DNA from: SIG459 sp045538735
Lineage (GTDB): Bacteria > Bacillota > Clostridia > Oscillospirales > Oscillospiraceae
Direction: 5' to 3'
Length of the DNA stretch: 64,000 nucleotides
Assembly: GCA_045538735.1 (NCBI GenBank)
Contig: JAZSRY010000013.1
Coordinates: 1-64,000, forward strand
Shown here: positions 33,787-42,296 of the stretch, piece after piece
How the letters are laid out: every line of letters starts with the position of its first letter
Position numbering within the stretch: position 1 is the stretch's first letter
Notes under the pieces: generated by a model
Seen by the model: the letters and a program-made list of their open reading frames with translations, nothing else
Database searches by the model: none
What the model was told of the DNA's origin: nothing
Translations under genes and position numbers: made by a program

Positions 33787-33884
33787 CCTGGGACTTTAAA
33801 TGATTGATTGACGGAATATAATGTATTTTACGCCCTGGGGAAGCGTTAAAAGCATTGTAATCCCAGGAAAAAAGGTGTAAAATA
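33787..33884 (+). promoter_or_regulatory. Nested inverted repeats upstream of the potassium uptake operon
   Basis: TATTTTACGCC (33824-33834) pairs with GGTGTAAAATA (33874-33884) with one G-T pair. Inside it, CTGGG pairs with CCCAG near 33862-33866. A second copy of CCTGGGA at 33787-33793 matches TCCCAGG (33861-33867) exactly and could compete for it. The arrangement looks like a switching leader or a protein site. It does not match the ydaO c-di-AMP riboswitch core as I know it. Confidence 0.4.
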
Positions 33885-33915
33885 TATTGAATTATTTTAC
33901 CCGGAGGCTTGCTAT

Positions 33916-35283
33916 ATGAGAATAGTTTTGATAGGCGGAGGAAAGGTCGGCTATGCCATTGTTCGCCAGCTCACCCGTGAGGGACACGATATTATAGTTG
34001 TGGACAGCGATAAGAATGTTGTGGAGGAGATAAATAACAGTCTGGACGTTATGGCCATATGTGGCAACGGAGCCAATCTTGATGTGCTCAATGCTGCGGA
34101 GGCTGCAAGCGCGGATTTGCTTATTGCCTGCACCGCTCAGGACGAGCTGAACATCCTCTGCTGCATATTCGCCCGCAAGCTGGGTTGCGGAAACACAATT
34201 GCCCGTGTACGCACTCCGGCCTATGCCGAGCAGATGTATTATCTCAAGGACGAGCTGGGTCTTTCCATGACCATAAATCCCGAGCTCAACGCCGCCCGTG
34301 AAATCTTTTCTCTGCTGGAGATTCCCGGTGTTCTCCGCCGCGACAGTTTTCCCAAGAGCCGCGTTGAGATCGTTGAGATTGAGCCTAAGCCCGGCAGTAT
34401 TCTGGACGGCATTCAGCTTTTTGAGTTCTCCAAGCGTCTTCGCTGCAAGGCTCTGGTATGTGCAGTAAAGCGGGAGGGCAAGGTCATCGTACCTGACGGC
34501 GGCTTTGTGCTGAAGGCAGGGGACAAGGTGTCCATCTGCGGCACGATTACCGAGATAGCCAAAATACTCAGAGTCACCGGTCTCAAACTGAAGAAGGCTA
34601 AGAACATCATGCTTATCGGCGGAAGCAAGGTTGCCGATTATCTCACTTATCTGCTCCTTAAGTCGGGCTCCAGAGTTAAGGTGCTGGAGAGCAATCCCGA
34701 TAAGGCCGCTATGTTCGCCATGAAATACCCCGATGCTGAGGTGGTTTGTGCCGACGGCTCCAGCGAGGACGTTCTGAAAAGCGAGCACGCTGAACATATG
34801 GATGCTATTGCCACACTTACTAACATAGACGAGGAAAACCTTATCCTCTCAATGTATTTGAGCCATATCGGAGTTCCTCAGGTAATTACCAAGGTCAACA
34901 GAAGCGAATACGGAGCTCTTATGGCTGATAAAGGCGTCAGCCGCCTTGTAAGCCCCAAAAAGCTCTGCGCCGATGCCATCGTGGGCTATGTCCGTGCCAT
35001 GCAGAACACAGGAGACAGTTCTGTTCTCACCCTTCATCATTTGGTGGATGGCCGTGTTGATGCTCTTGAATTTGATGTAACCGCCTCCTGTCGTCATCTG
35101 GGAGTTATGCTCAAGGATATAAAATTCAAGCCCAACATACTTGTTGCCTGTATAAACCGTATGGGCAAGGCCATTGTTCCCGGCGGCTTTGACAGCTTTG
35201 AGGAAGGCGACACCGTGATTGTTATCAACTCTGCGGACAGAGTTATTCTGGACCTGAACGATATTTTTGTAACTGAGGCTTAA
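33916..35283 (+). CDS. trkA: TrkA: NAD-binding potassium uptake regulator
   Basis: A 455-residue peripheral protein with two RCK-N/RCK-C units. The first Rossmann loop is IGGGKVG near residue 6, with the acidic end VVDSD near 30. The second loop, near 233, reads IGGSKVADYL, a weaker nucleotide site. TrkA gates the TrkH channel in response to nucleotides and is often a c-di-AMP target through RCK-C. CCGGAGG lies about 10 nt before ATG. trkH starts 3 nt after the stop. It heads a four-gene potassium operon. Confidence 0.93.
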   Translation: MRIVLIGGGKVGYAIVRQLTREGHDIIVVDSDKNVVEEINNSLDVMAICGNGANLDVLNAAEAASADLLIACTAQDELNILCCIFARKLGCGNTIARVRTPAYAEQMYYLKDELGLSMTINPELNAAREIFSLLEIPGVLRRDSFPKSRVEIVEIEPKPGSILDGIQLFEFSKRLRCKALVCAVKREGKVIVPDGGFVLKAGDKVSICGTITEIAKILRVTGLKLKKAKNIMLIGGSKVADYLTYLLLKSGSRVKVLESNPDKAAMFAMKYPDAEVVCADGSSEDVLKSEHAEHMDAIATLTNIDEENLILSMYLSHIGVPQVITKVNRSEYGALMADKGVSRLVSPKKLCADAIVGYVRAMQNTGDSSVLTLHHLVDGRVDALEFDVTASCRHLGVMLKDIKFKPNILVACINRMGKAIVPGGFDSFEEGDTVIVINSADRVILDLNDIFVTEA

Positions 35284-35286
35284 AAT

Positions 35287-36735
35287 ATGAATTATTGGAT
35301 GATCATAAATATCATCGCCAAGATAGTTGGAGTTGAGGCGGTCTTTATGCTGCCGGCTCTGATCATATCTGCGGCCAAGGGAGAAAGCAGTTCCGCTGTG
35401 GCCTTTGCTGCCACTATGGTGCTTATGGCCGTTGTAAGTGTGCCATTTGCCCTTAAAAAGACCGGCAGAAGGGACTTCCATGCAAGGGAAGGCCTTGTGA
35501 CCGTTGGTCTTGCATGGATAGTTGTTTCACTCTTCGGTGCGCTGCCTTTCTGCATCAGCGGAGCGATACCCAACTATATTGACTGCATTTTTGAGACCAT
35601 TTCCGGCTTCACTACCACAGGCGCCACCATTCTCGGTGAAATAGAAAGTCTGCCCATGGGTATACTCTATTGGCGCAGCTTTACCCACTGGCTGGGAGGT
35701 ATGGGCGTTCTTGTCTTTGTTTTGGCTCTCAGTCCACTGACGGAAAAGGACGGCGGCGAGGGTATGCACCTTCTCCGCGCCGAGAGCCCCGGTATAAAGA
35801 TCGCAAAGCTGGTGCCCCGCATGAAGCGCAGCGCCGGCATACTGTATGCGATCTATATCGTGCTGACAGTGCTGGAGACTATCCTTCTTCTCATCGGCAA
35901 AGTTCCCCTTTTCGACTCTGTCACTATTGCTTTCGGTACTGCCGGTACCGGCGGCTTCGCTATTAAAAACGATTCCATCGCTTCATACAGCGCCTATACA
36001 CAGTGGGTGGTCACTGTGTTTATGCTGCTGTTTTCAGTGAACTTCAACATCTATTTCCTGCTGCTCCTGCGCCAGTTCCGCAAGGTAATCAGAGACGAGG
36101 AGCTCAGAGCCTTTGCATTCATTGTTGTGGGTGCAACAGTTATTATTGCCATAAATACCTTTGGCTGCTTTGATAATTTGGGAGACAATATCCGCCACAG
36201 TGCTTTCCAGGTGGCCTCTATCATCAGTACCACAGGTTTCTGCACGGTAGACTTTGACCAATGGCCCCAGATAAGCAGAACACTCCTTGTACTGCTTATG
36301 TTCATTGGCGCCTGCGCGGGAAGTACCGGAGGCGGAAGCAAGGTGGTGCGCGTTGCAGTACTTCTGAAATCTGCCAGGCGCGCCATATATAAGGCCTTTC
36401 ATCCCCGCGCAGTAAAAATGGTCTATATGGACGGAGAGATACTTGAAGATGATACGGTCAACGCTGTTGGCAGCTATTATCTCATCTATTTCCTTATTTT
36501 TGCGATTACAACCCTCCTTATAACCGTAGACGGATTTTCCATGGAAACCAATTTCACCGCCGTTGCCGCCTGCATAAATAATGTGGGCCCCGGTATGGAC
36601 GGTGTTGGTGCGGTGATGAATTACAGCGCATTCTCCTATTTCTCCAAAATAATTCTTAGTATCTCCATGCTTATTGGACGACTTGAGATATATCCCATAC
36701 TTGTTCTTATGGTTCCTCAGGTCTGGAAAAAGTGA
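35287..36735 (+). CDS. trkH: TrkH-family potassium channel subunit
   Basis: A 482-residue membrane protein with four M1-P-M2 repeats. P-loop filters are visible as TTTGAT near 98, GTAGTGGFA near 218, STTGF near 318 and NNVGPG near 433. It takes up K+ together with TrkA, encoded 3 nt upstream. No separate promoter is seen. The KtrB gene starts 17 nt downstream. Confidence 0.94.
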   Translation: MNYWMIINIIAKIVGVEAVFMLPALIISAAKGESSSAVAFAATMVLMAVVSVPFALKKTGRRDFHAREGLVTVGLAWIVVSLFGALPFCISGAIPNYIDCIFETISGFTTTGATILGEIESLPMGILYWRSFTHWLGGMGVLVFVLALSPLTEKDGGEGMHLLRAESPGIKIAKLVPRMKRSAGILYAIYIVLTVLETILLLIGKVPLFDSVTIAFGTAGTGGFAIKNDSIASYSAYTQWVVTVFMLLFSVNFNIYFLLLLRQFRKVIRDEELRAFAFIVVGATVIIAINTFGCFDNLGDNIRHSAFQVASIISTTGFCTVDFDQWPQISRTLLVLLMFIGACAGSTGGGSKVVRVAVLLKSARRAIYKAFHPRAVKMVYMDGEILEDDTVNAVGSYYLIYFLIFAITTLLITVDGFSMETNFTAVAACINNVGPGMDGVGAVMNYSAFSYFSKIILSISMLIGRLEIYPILVLMVPQVWKK

Positions 36736-36752
36736 TAGTTGGTTGACATAAT

Positions 36753-38096
36753 ATGAACAAACTGAAGCTGAAGCTTTCCCATGTGCAGATTATAGCCCTG
36801 GGATTTCTGATACTTATAGCCGTGGGAACGGTGCTTTTGAGTTTACCTTTTGCCACCCGAGCGGGGGAGAGGGCGAGCCTTGGCATGGCCTTTTTCACCG
36901 CAGTATCTGCCGCCACGGTTACAGGCTTCACTCTTCAGGATACTCTTACATTCTGGTCGGATTTTGGCCATGTAGTTATTTTGATCCTGTTTCAGGTGGG
37001 CGGTCTTGGTGTTATGACCATCGCCACCATGTTTTTCATGCTCATTCGCAGGCGTATTGGTTTGCGTCAGCGTGAAGTCATGGTTGAAAGCCTCAATAGT
37101 ACCCATGTTGGCGGAATTATGAGACTTTTGAAGCAGCTGCTGATCATAACTGCCTTTGCCGAGGCTGCAGGCGCGCTGCTCCTGGCTATACGTTTTGTTC
37201 CCGCCTTTGGCTTTGGTCGTGGGCTGTGGTACGGACTTTTCCACTCGGTTTCAGCTTTCTGCAATGCGGGCTTTGATCTCATGGGAAATGCGGGTAGCAG
37301 CGGGTCTGTGAGTGCCTTCAGCGGCGACTGGTATGTTAACATAATATTGATGAGCCTGATAATCCTCGGAGGCCTGGGCTTCCTTGTTTTGGGGGATATA
37401 TATCAAAAGGGTTTCCGTTTCAGGCTGTTCAGTCTTCAAAGCAAGATTGTTTTGACTTCCAGTGCGATTTTTATCCTTGGGGGCGCTGTGCTATTTTGGC
37501 TGTTTGAATCCGATGGAGTTCAGACGGGTATGAGTGGGGGCGAAAAGCTCCTTACAGCTCTGTTTGCTTCCGTCACAAGCCGTAATGCCGGTTTTATGAG
37601 TACCGATGCCGCAGCTCTAAGCAGCGGCGGGCGCCTTTTGCTCATGCTCCTGATGTTCGTGGGCGGCTCTCCCGGCTCAGCATCCGGCGGCGTCAAGACC
37701 ACCACTGTGGTGGTAATTTTGAGCCATGCTTTCAGCCGCATTCGTCGTGAGCGCGGTGTCAGCATTTTTGGTCGGAGAATAGAAGACGATGCGGTGAATA
37801 AGGCTGTTGCAATCGTTTGCATCAATTTGGCACTTATTTTCACAGGCTGCTTTATTGTCTGCGCCCTCCAACCGGAACTTGCTTTGGACAGAGTTTTGTT
37901 TGAGATGGTGTCCGCTTTGGGAACTGCGGGCATTAGCACAGGGCTTATCAGGGAACTCACTGCAGCCTCCCAATGGGTGGTCATCGCCCTTATGTTTCTC
38001 GGTAGGCTGGGCAGTGTTTCTTTCGGTATCGCCCTTCTTGAGAAGCGGATGAGCCCTCCTGTCCGCCATCCCGTTGAAAAAATAACTATTGGTTAA
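36753..38096 (+). CDS. ktrB: KtrB/NtpJ-type potassium channel subunit
   Basis: A 447-residue membrane protein of the same superfamily as TrkH but of the shorter KtrB form. P-loops read TVTGFT near 55, CNAGFD near 168, SRNAGFM near 273 and GTAGIS near 388. It pairs with KtrA, encoded 15 nt downstream. A second K+ uptake system directly after trkA-trkH is unusual; the two may differ in affinity or Na+ dependence. No ideal Shine-Dalgarno site precedes the ATG, so coupling to trkH is possible. Confidence 0.92.
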   Translation: MNKLKLKLSHVQIIALGFLILIAVGTVLLSLPFATRAGERASLGMAFFTAVSAATVTGFTLQDTLTFWSDFGHVVILILFQVGGLGVMTIATMFFMLIRRRIGLRQREVMVESLNSTHVGGIMRLLKQLLIITAFAEAAGALLLAIRFVPAFGFGRGLWYGLFHSVSAFCNAGFDLMGNAGSSGSVSAFSGDWYVNIILMSLIILGGLGFLVLGDIYQKGFRFRLFSLQSKIVLTSSAIFILGGAVLFWLFESDGVQTGMSGGEKLLTALFASVTSRNAGFMSTDAAALSSGGRLLLMLLMFVGGSPGSASGGVKTTTVVVILSHAFSRIRRERGVSIFGRRIEDDAVNKAVAIVCINLALIFTGCFIVCALQPELALDRVLFEMVSALGTAGISTGLIRELTAASQWVVIALMFLGRLGSVSFGIALLEKRMSPPVRHPVEKITIG

Positions 38097-38111
38097 GAAA
38101 GGAAATTAACT

Positions 38112-38735
38112 ATGAAATCTTTTCTTATAATCGGTCTTAATTCCTTTGGACATCATCTTTGCCGGGAGCTTTATAAGCATAAGGGCGAAGTTATGATAGC
38201 AGACAAGGAAGAGCGTGCTCTTGAGGATGCGCTTAAGTATTCCGTAAGCGCCAAGGTCGGCGATTGCAGCGATGATGATGTTCTGCGCTCCTTCGATGTT
38301 GAGAGCTTTGACGTCTGTTTCGTGTGCCTCAGCGGCGATTTCCAGAGCAGCCTGCAAATTACCAGTCTTCTTAAGGAACTGGGTGCAAGAAAGGTTATCA
38401 GCAAAGCAGATAATGATATTCACGCTAAATTCCTTCTCAGAAACGGTGCTGATGAGGTAATATATCCCGAGCGTGATGCTGCCGAAACCATTGCTGTCAG
38501 CGAGAGCAGCGATAGTATTTTCCACTGTATCCCTCTTTATGGTGAATACTATATTTATGAGATATTGGTCGGTAATAAGTGGATAGGGAAGAGGGTTTCT
38601 GCCCTTCCGCTGAGGCCTTTGGGACTGAGGAAGGACAGAGTATTTGAACCGAATATTGGAAATGAGCATATTATTTCTGCAGATGAACACCTGGTTGTTA
38701 TGGGCAGGGCAGATGATATTAAAAAACTTATATAA
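38112..38735 (+). CDS. ktrA: KtrA-type RCK regulator of potassium uptake
   Basis: A 207-residue protein with one RCK-N (1-135) and one RCK-C domain (135-207), the size of KtrA. It should form the ring that gates KtrB. The usual GxGxxG loop is changed: IIGLNSFG, with Asn10 where the second Gly is expected. The acidic residue after strand 2 is kept (IADKEE). Nucleotide binding may be altered. AAAGGAAA lies before ATG. It is the last gene of the potassium operon, followed by a strong hairpin. Confidence 0.9.
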   Translation: MKSFLIIGLNSFGHHLCRELYKHKGEVMIADKEERALEDALKYSVSAKVGDCSDDDVLRSFDVESFDVCFVCLSGDFQSSLQITSLLKELGARKVISKADNDIHAKFLLRNGADEVIYPERDAAETIAVSESSDSIFHCIPLYGEYYIYEILVGNKWIGKRVSALPLRPLGLRKDRVFEPNIGNEHIISADEHLVVMGRADDIKKLI

Positions 38736-38739
38736 CAAA

Positions 38740-38776
38740 AAACGGATGGAGAAATTTTCTCCATCCGTTTGATTTT
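38740..38776. terminator. Bidirectional terminator between ktrA and the ireB-like gene
   Basis: A 15-bp stem AAACGGATGGAGAAA / TTTCTCCATCCGTTT, flanked by A- and T-tracts, serving two convergent genes. Confidence 0.9.
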
Positions 38777-38788
38777 TATATGTGGATT

Positions 38789-39031
38789 TTATTTACCCAG
38801 ATAGCTGAGGACCAGTTCCTGAAGCAGCTCATCGCGGTCGATGCGGGTGATGAGAGCGCGGGCCTTGTTGTAATTTGTGATATAGGTGGGATCCTCAGAG
38901 AGAATGTAGCCGACTATCTGGTTTATGGGGTTATAGCCTTTAACAAGAAGAGAATTATAAACAGAAGACAGTATCTCTTTTATCTCGGTCTTGTTGTCAA
39001 TCGCTGTGAATCTTCTGGTGATGTCTTCCAT
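38789..39031 (-). CDS. IreB-family regulatory phosphoprotein (UPF0297)
   Basis: An 80-residue protein matching UPF0297: NPINQIVGYILSEDPTYIT in the middle and a TRIDRDELLQELV end. In Enterococcus faecalis IreB is phosphorylated on threonine by the kinase IreK and lowers cephalosporin resistance. Threonines lie in the N-terminal part (EDITRRFTAID), where phosphorylation occurs in that protein. GGAGGAG precedes ATG. In many Clostridia it is followed by ruvX; here it stands alone. It fits the FHA-RodA protein above as part of Ser/Thr kinase signalling. Confidence 0.92.
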   Translation of the reverse strand: MEDITRRFTAIDNKTEIKEILSSVYNSLLVKGYNPINQIVGYILSEDPTYITNYNKARALITRIDRDELLQELVLSYLGK

Positions 39032-39209
39032 GTTTTACTCCTCCCTCTCGTAATATTCAGGCAGACACAATAACACATATAGTGGTTTTAACTTCTTTTC
39101 ACATACATTATAACAAAAATTTTGTTGGTGTAAAGTGTTTTATTGCGACAATTTCGTAAAATTTCCGTTCAGTTTTCAACATCGACCCGCTTCGGCAAAG
39201 TGTGCATTT

Positions 39210-39830
39210 TTACAGGCAGTCCAGGTAATCACTTACGGAAAAATCTTCAAGAATACTGTCCTTTTTCAGATAAAGAGGATGATGGGGATGACCGGCTTTG
39301 CTGCGCTTTCCGGCGCTGTACCAGTTCGCTCCGTATTTTTCGCCGAGGCTTATCATATCTCTCACGCAGTCAACAAGATAGCTGCGCTTTTCGATTATTG
39401 TCCCCCACGCGGCCCATATGGAAGGAGCGGTATCTGCGGAGAGAGCAAGGGCATACTCGAATGCCCGCATATTCTCTCTGTGGAGGCTTTCGTTGAGTTC
39501 TTTCTCCATGTCATCGGGGTTAGTGGCTCTCTGGGCATAGACATTGAACATAATGAAGCTGTCGTAGCCATTGTGGAGAGCAACCCGCTCAACGCTTTTA
39601 AGGGTGTTGTCCAAATCACCCGGGGCTGCGGTGGAGGGGTTTATGCCAACGCATATAAGGGGCTTGGAACCTTTTGTACCCAGTATGTAACGGTAATCCG
39701 AGTAATGGTTCGGAACATAGAGCCATTTGGAAATATCATATTCATCATTGGGGAGAAGGGCGGAGGAGAGAGCCTCCTCGAAAGAGAGAAGCTCGATATC
39801 CGCGGTGGCGGCGGAGGGAATGTGACCCAT
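39210..39830 (-). CDS. DUF1643 domain-containing protein
   Basis: A 206-residue soluble protein. Residues 40-200 form a DUF1643 domain with VGINPSTAAPGDLDNTLKSVER near 62, FNVYAQRATNP near 95, AAWG near 140 and KAGHPHHPLY near 180. The function of the family is unknown to me. AGGAG lies 8 nt before ATG. It follows pheT across a terminator hairpin. Confidence 0.85.
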   Translation of the reverse strand: MGHIPSAATADIELLSFEEALSSALLPNDEYDISKWLYVPNHYSDYRYILGTKGSKPLICVGINPSTAAPGDLDNTLKSVERVALHNGYDSFIMFNVYAQRATNPDDMEKELNESLHRENMRAFEYALALSADTAPSIWAAWGTIIEKRSYLVDCVRDMISLGEKYGANWYSAGKRSKAGHPHHPLYLKKDSILEDFSVSDYLDCL

Positions 39831-39850
39831 AAGAAAACTCCTTTGAAAAC

Positions 39851-39880
39851 AAAAAGGGCGTGTATAGCCACGCCCTTTTT
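39851..39880 (-). terminator. Terminator after pheT
   Basis: A 12-bp stem AAAAAGGGCGTG / CACGCCCTTTTT with a 6-nt loop and T-run on the minus strand, just past the pheT stop. Confidence 0.88.
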
Positions 39881-39883
39881 TGA

Positions 39884-42277
39884 TTAGCGGATGACTGCGC
39901 CGTGAACTTTTTCCAAAGCGGCGAGAATGCTCTTCATAGTCTCCTCGGCGTGCTCGGCGGTGAGAGTTTCATCGTCAGCGCGGAGAGTAAGAGCGAAGGT
40001 GACGGACTTGTGTCCCTCGGGAATGGGGGAGCCGGTGTAGATATCAACGAAGCTGCAGCCCTTGAGATACTTGCCGCCGGAAGCGAGAATGGTTTCGCTG
40101 AGCTGGGCAACAGTCTTTTCGGCATCGCAGACAACGCTCAGGTCGCGGGTGGTGGCGGGGGAGCGGGGCAGGGGAACATAAACGGGAGTCTCGCCCTGGT
40201 TTTCATAGAGAGCATCAAACATCAGTTCTGCGCAGTAAAGTTCCTCATCAACGCCGTAGTTGGCAGCAACAGCAGGATGGATCTGACCGAGAACGCCGAG
40301 GCAGGTCTCGCCAACATAAAGAGATGCGCAGCGGCCGGGATGATAGGAAACATTGTCCTTGCAGGGGAGGAAGCGTGCGCCCTTGATGCGGAGGGTGTCG
40401 AGAATTTCCTCAACTGCGCCCTTGATGCCGTAGAAGTCCATACCGCCGCCGTATGCGCCCAGGGCAAGAACCTTGGGTTCATCAGCAAGACCGTCTTCGC
40501 GCTTGAAATAGATTTTGCCAAGCTCATAGAGACGGACGGATTTGTTGCGGTAGTTATAGTTGCGGGTGAGAATCTCAAGCATGGAAGGGAGAATGGTGGT
40601 GCGCATGATGGAGGTATCCTCGCCCAGAGGGTTGAGAATCTTCAGACTGTCGCGGCGGGAATCATCGGCAGACCAGCCTATCTTATCGTAGTAGGTGGGG
40701 CTGATGAAGGAATAGGTGATGATCTCGTCATAGCCCATAGCACGGCAGCTCTGACCAAGGGTGTTTTCGCATTTCTGAACATCGGACCAGCCGCCGCAGG
40801 TGGTGTCGCCGCGGAGGAGGGTGATGGGAATGTTGTTGTAGCCGTAGAAGCGGGCAACCTCTTCTGCAAGGTCAGCCATACGGAGAACATCACCGCGCCA
40901 GGAGGGAACGGTGACCATATCGCCTTCAACGGCAAAGTCCAGCTTGCGGAGAATGCGGACCATTTCCTCTTCGGAAACATCGGTGCCAAGGAGGGCGTTT
41001 ATCTTGTCGCTCTCAAGCTTGAGAACGGTGGGAGCGGGCATATCGTTCACGATATCGATGATACCGTCAACAACCTCGCCGGCGCCGAGAAGCTCAACAA
41101 GCTCGCAGGCGCGCTCAACAGCGGGGAGAGTGTTGCGGATATCAAGACCCTTTTCGAACTTTGCGGAAGCTTCGGTGCGCATACCGAGAGCGAGAGCGCC
41201 CTTGCGGATGCAGGTGCCGTTGAAGTTTGCGCTTTCGAAAACAACATCAACAGTGTCCTCAACGATTTCACTGTTCTCGCCGCCCATAATGCCTGCAAGA
41301 CCTACAGCGCGGGTATCGTCAGCAATAACAAGATGGTCAGCGGTGAGCTTGCGCACGATGCCGTCGAGAGTGGTGAGCTCTTCGCCTTCTGCGGCGCGGC
41401 GGACGATAATCTTGCCGCCCTTAACATAGCGGTAGTCAAATGCGTGCATGGGCTGGCCATATTCAAGCATTACATAGTTGGTGATATCAACGATATTGTT
41501 GATGGGACGAACGCCCATACTGCGAAGTCTCTCGCGCATCCACAGGGGGGAAGGAGCAATCTTAACGTTGCGCACCATGCGTGCGGTGTAGCGGGGGCAA
41601 AGGTCAGAAGCGGGAGTTTCAACCTTTAAAAGAGCGTTCAGATCGCCCTCTGCTCCGCCCTTTACCACGGGGGTGTGGAGGGTCAGGGGAGCATCGAAGG
41701 TGGCTGCTGCCTCTCGTGCCAGACCGATGACGGAAAGGCAGTCGGGGCGGTTGGGAGTGATTTCGAATTCAACAACGTGGTCATCAAGACCTACTGCGCT
41801 GCGGATATCCTGACCCACATAAAGCTCGCCCAGCTCGGAGTCCTCGGAGAGAATCCAGATGCCGTCTGCGCAGGCGTTGGGGAAGTCACGCTGGTCAAGA
41901 CCCAGCTCAGCGAAGGAGCAGAGCATGCCGTAGCTTACTTCGCCGCGGAGCTTGCCCTTTTCAATCTTCTTGCCGCCGGGGAGGAGGCTCTTGTGCTTTG
42001 CAACGGGAACAAGGTCGCCTTCCTTGACGTTCTGAGCGCCGGTGACGATCTGAACGCTTTCGTCCTCGCCCAGATCCATCTGGCAGACCCACATATGGTC
42101 GGAGTTGGTGTGGCGGGTGATAGAGAGAACCTTGCCCACAACAACGTTGATGATTTCTTCGCCGGTGTATTCGGTGCCTTCAACCTTGGAACCGGAGAGG
42201 GTCATAGCCTCGGCAAAGTCTTTGTCGTTTGCGTCAACACTGACGAATTCATTAAGCCATTTTCTGCTGAGATTCAT
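39884..42277 (-). CDS. pheT: phenylalanyl-tRNA synthetase beta subunit
   Basis: A 797-residue subunit of the alpha2-beta2 enzyme. It contains an N-terminal tRNA-binding domain (EMAP-like; VVGKVLSITRHTNSDHMWVCQMD region near 45), B3/B4 editing domain with EYGQPMHAFDYR, B5 domain, catalytic-like core (near 470-690) and the C-terminal ferredoxin-fold anticodon-binding domain with PATTRDLSVV and GHKSVTFALTLR. AAGGAGAG precedes ATG. pheS ends 19 nt upstream and both fall under the T-box leader. Confidence 0.96.
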   Translation of the reverse strand: MNLSRKWLNEFVSVDANDKDFAEAMTLSGSKVEGTEYTGEEIINVVVGKVLSITRHTNSDHMWVCQMDLGEDESVQIVTGAQNVKEGDLVPVAKHKSLLPGGKKIEKGKLRGEVSYGMLCSFAELGLDQRDFPNACADGIWILSEDSELGELYVGQDIRSAVGLDDHVVEFEITPNRPDCLSVIGLAREAAATFDAPLTLHTPVVKGGAEGDLNALLKVETPASDLCPRYTARMVRNVKIAPSPLWMRERLRSMGVRPINNIVDITNYVMLEYGQPMHAFDYRYVKGGKIIVRRAAEGEELTTLDGIVRKLTADHLVIADDTRAVGLAGIMGGENSEIVEDTVDVVFESANFNGTCIRKGALALGMRTEASAKFEKGLDIRNTLPAVERACELVELLGAGEVVDGIIDIVNDMPAPTVLKLESDKINALLGTDVSEEEMVRILRKLDFAVEGDMVTVPSWRGDVLRMADLAEEVARFYGYNNIPITLLRGDTTCGGWSDVQKCENTLGQSCRAMGYDEIITYSFISPTYYDKIGWSADDSRRDSLKILNPLGEDTSIMRTTILPSMLEILTRNYNYRNKSVRLYELGKIYFKREDGLADEPKVLALGAYGGGMDFYGIKGAVEEILDTLRIKGARFLPCKDNVSYHPGRCASLYVGETCLGVLGQIHPAVAANYGVDEELYCAELMFDALYENQGETPVYVPLPRSPATTRDLSVVCDAEKTVAQLSETILASGGKYLKGCSFVDIYTGSPIPEGHKSVTFALTLRADDETLTAEHAEETMKSILAALEKVHGAVIR

Positions 42278-42296
42278 ATTTCACACTCTCCTTTCT

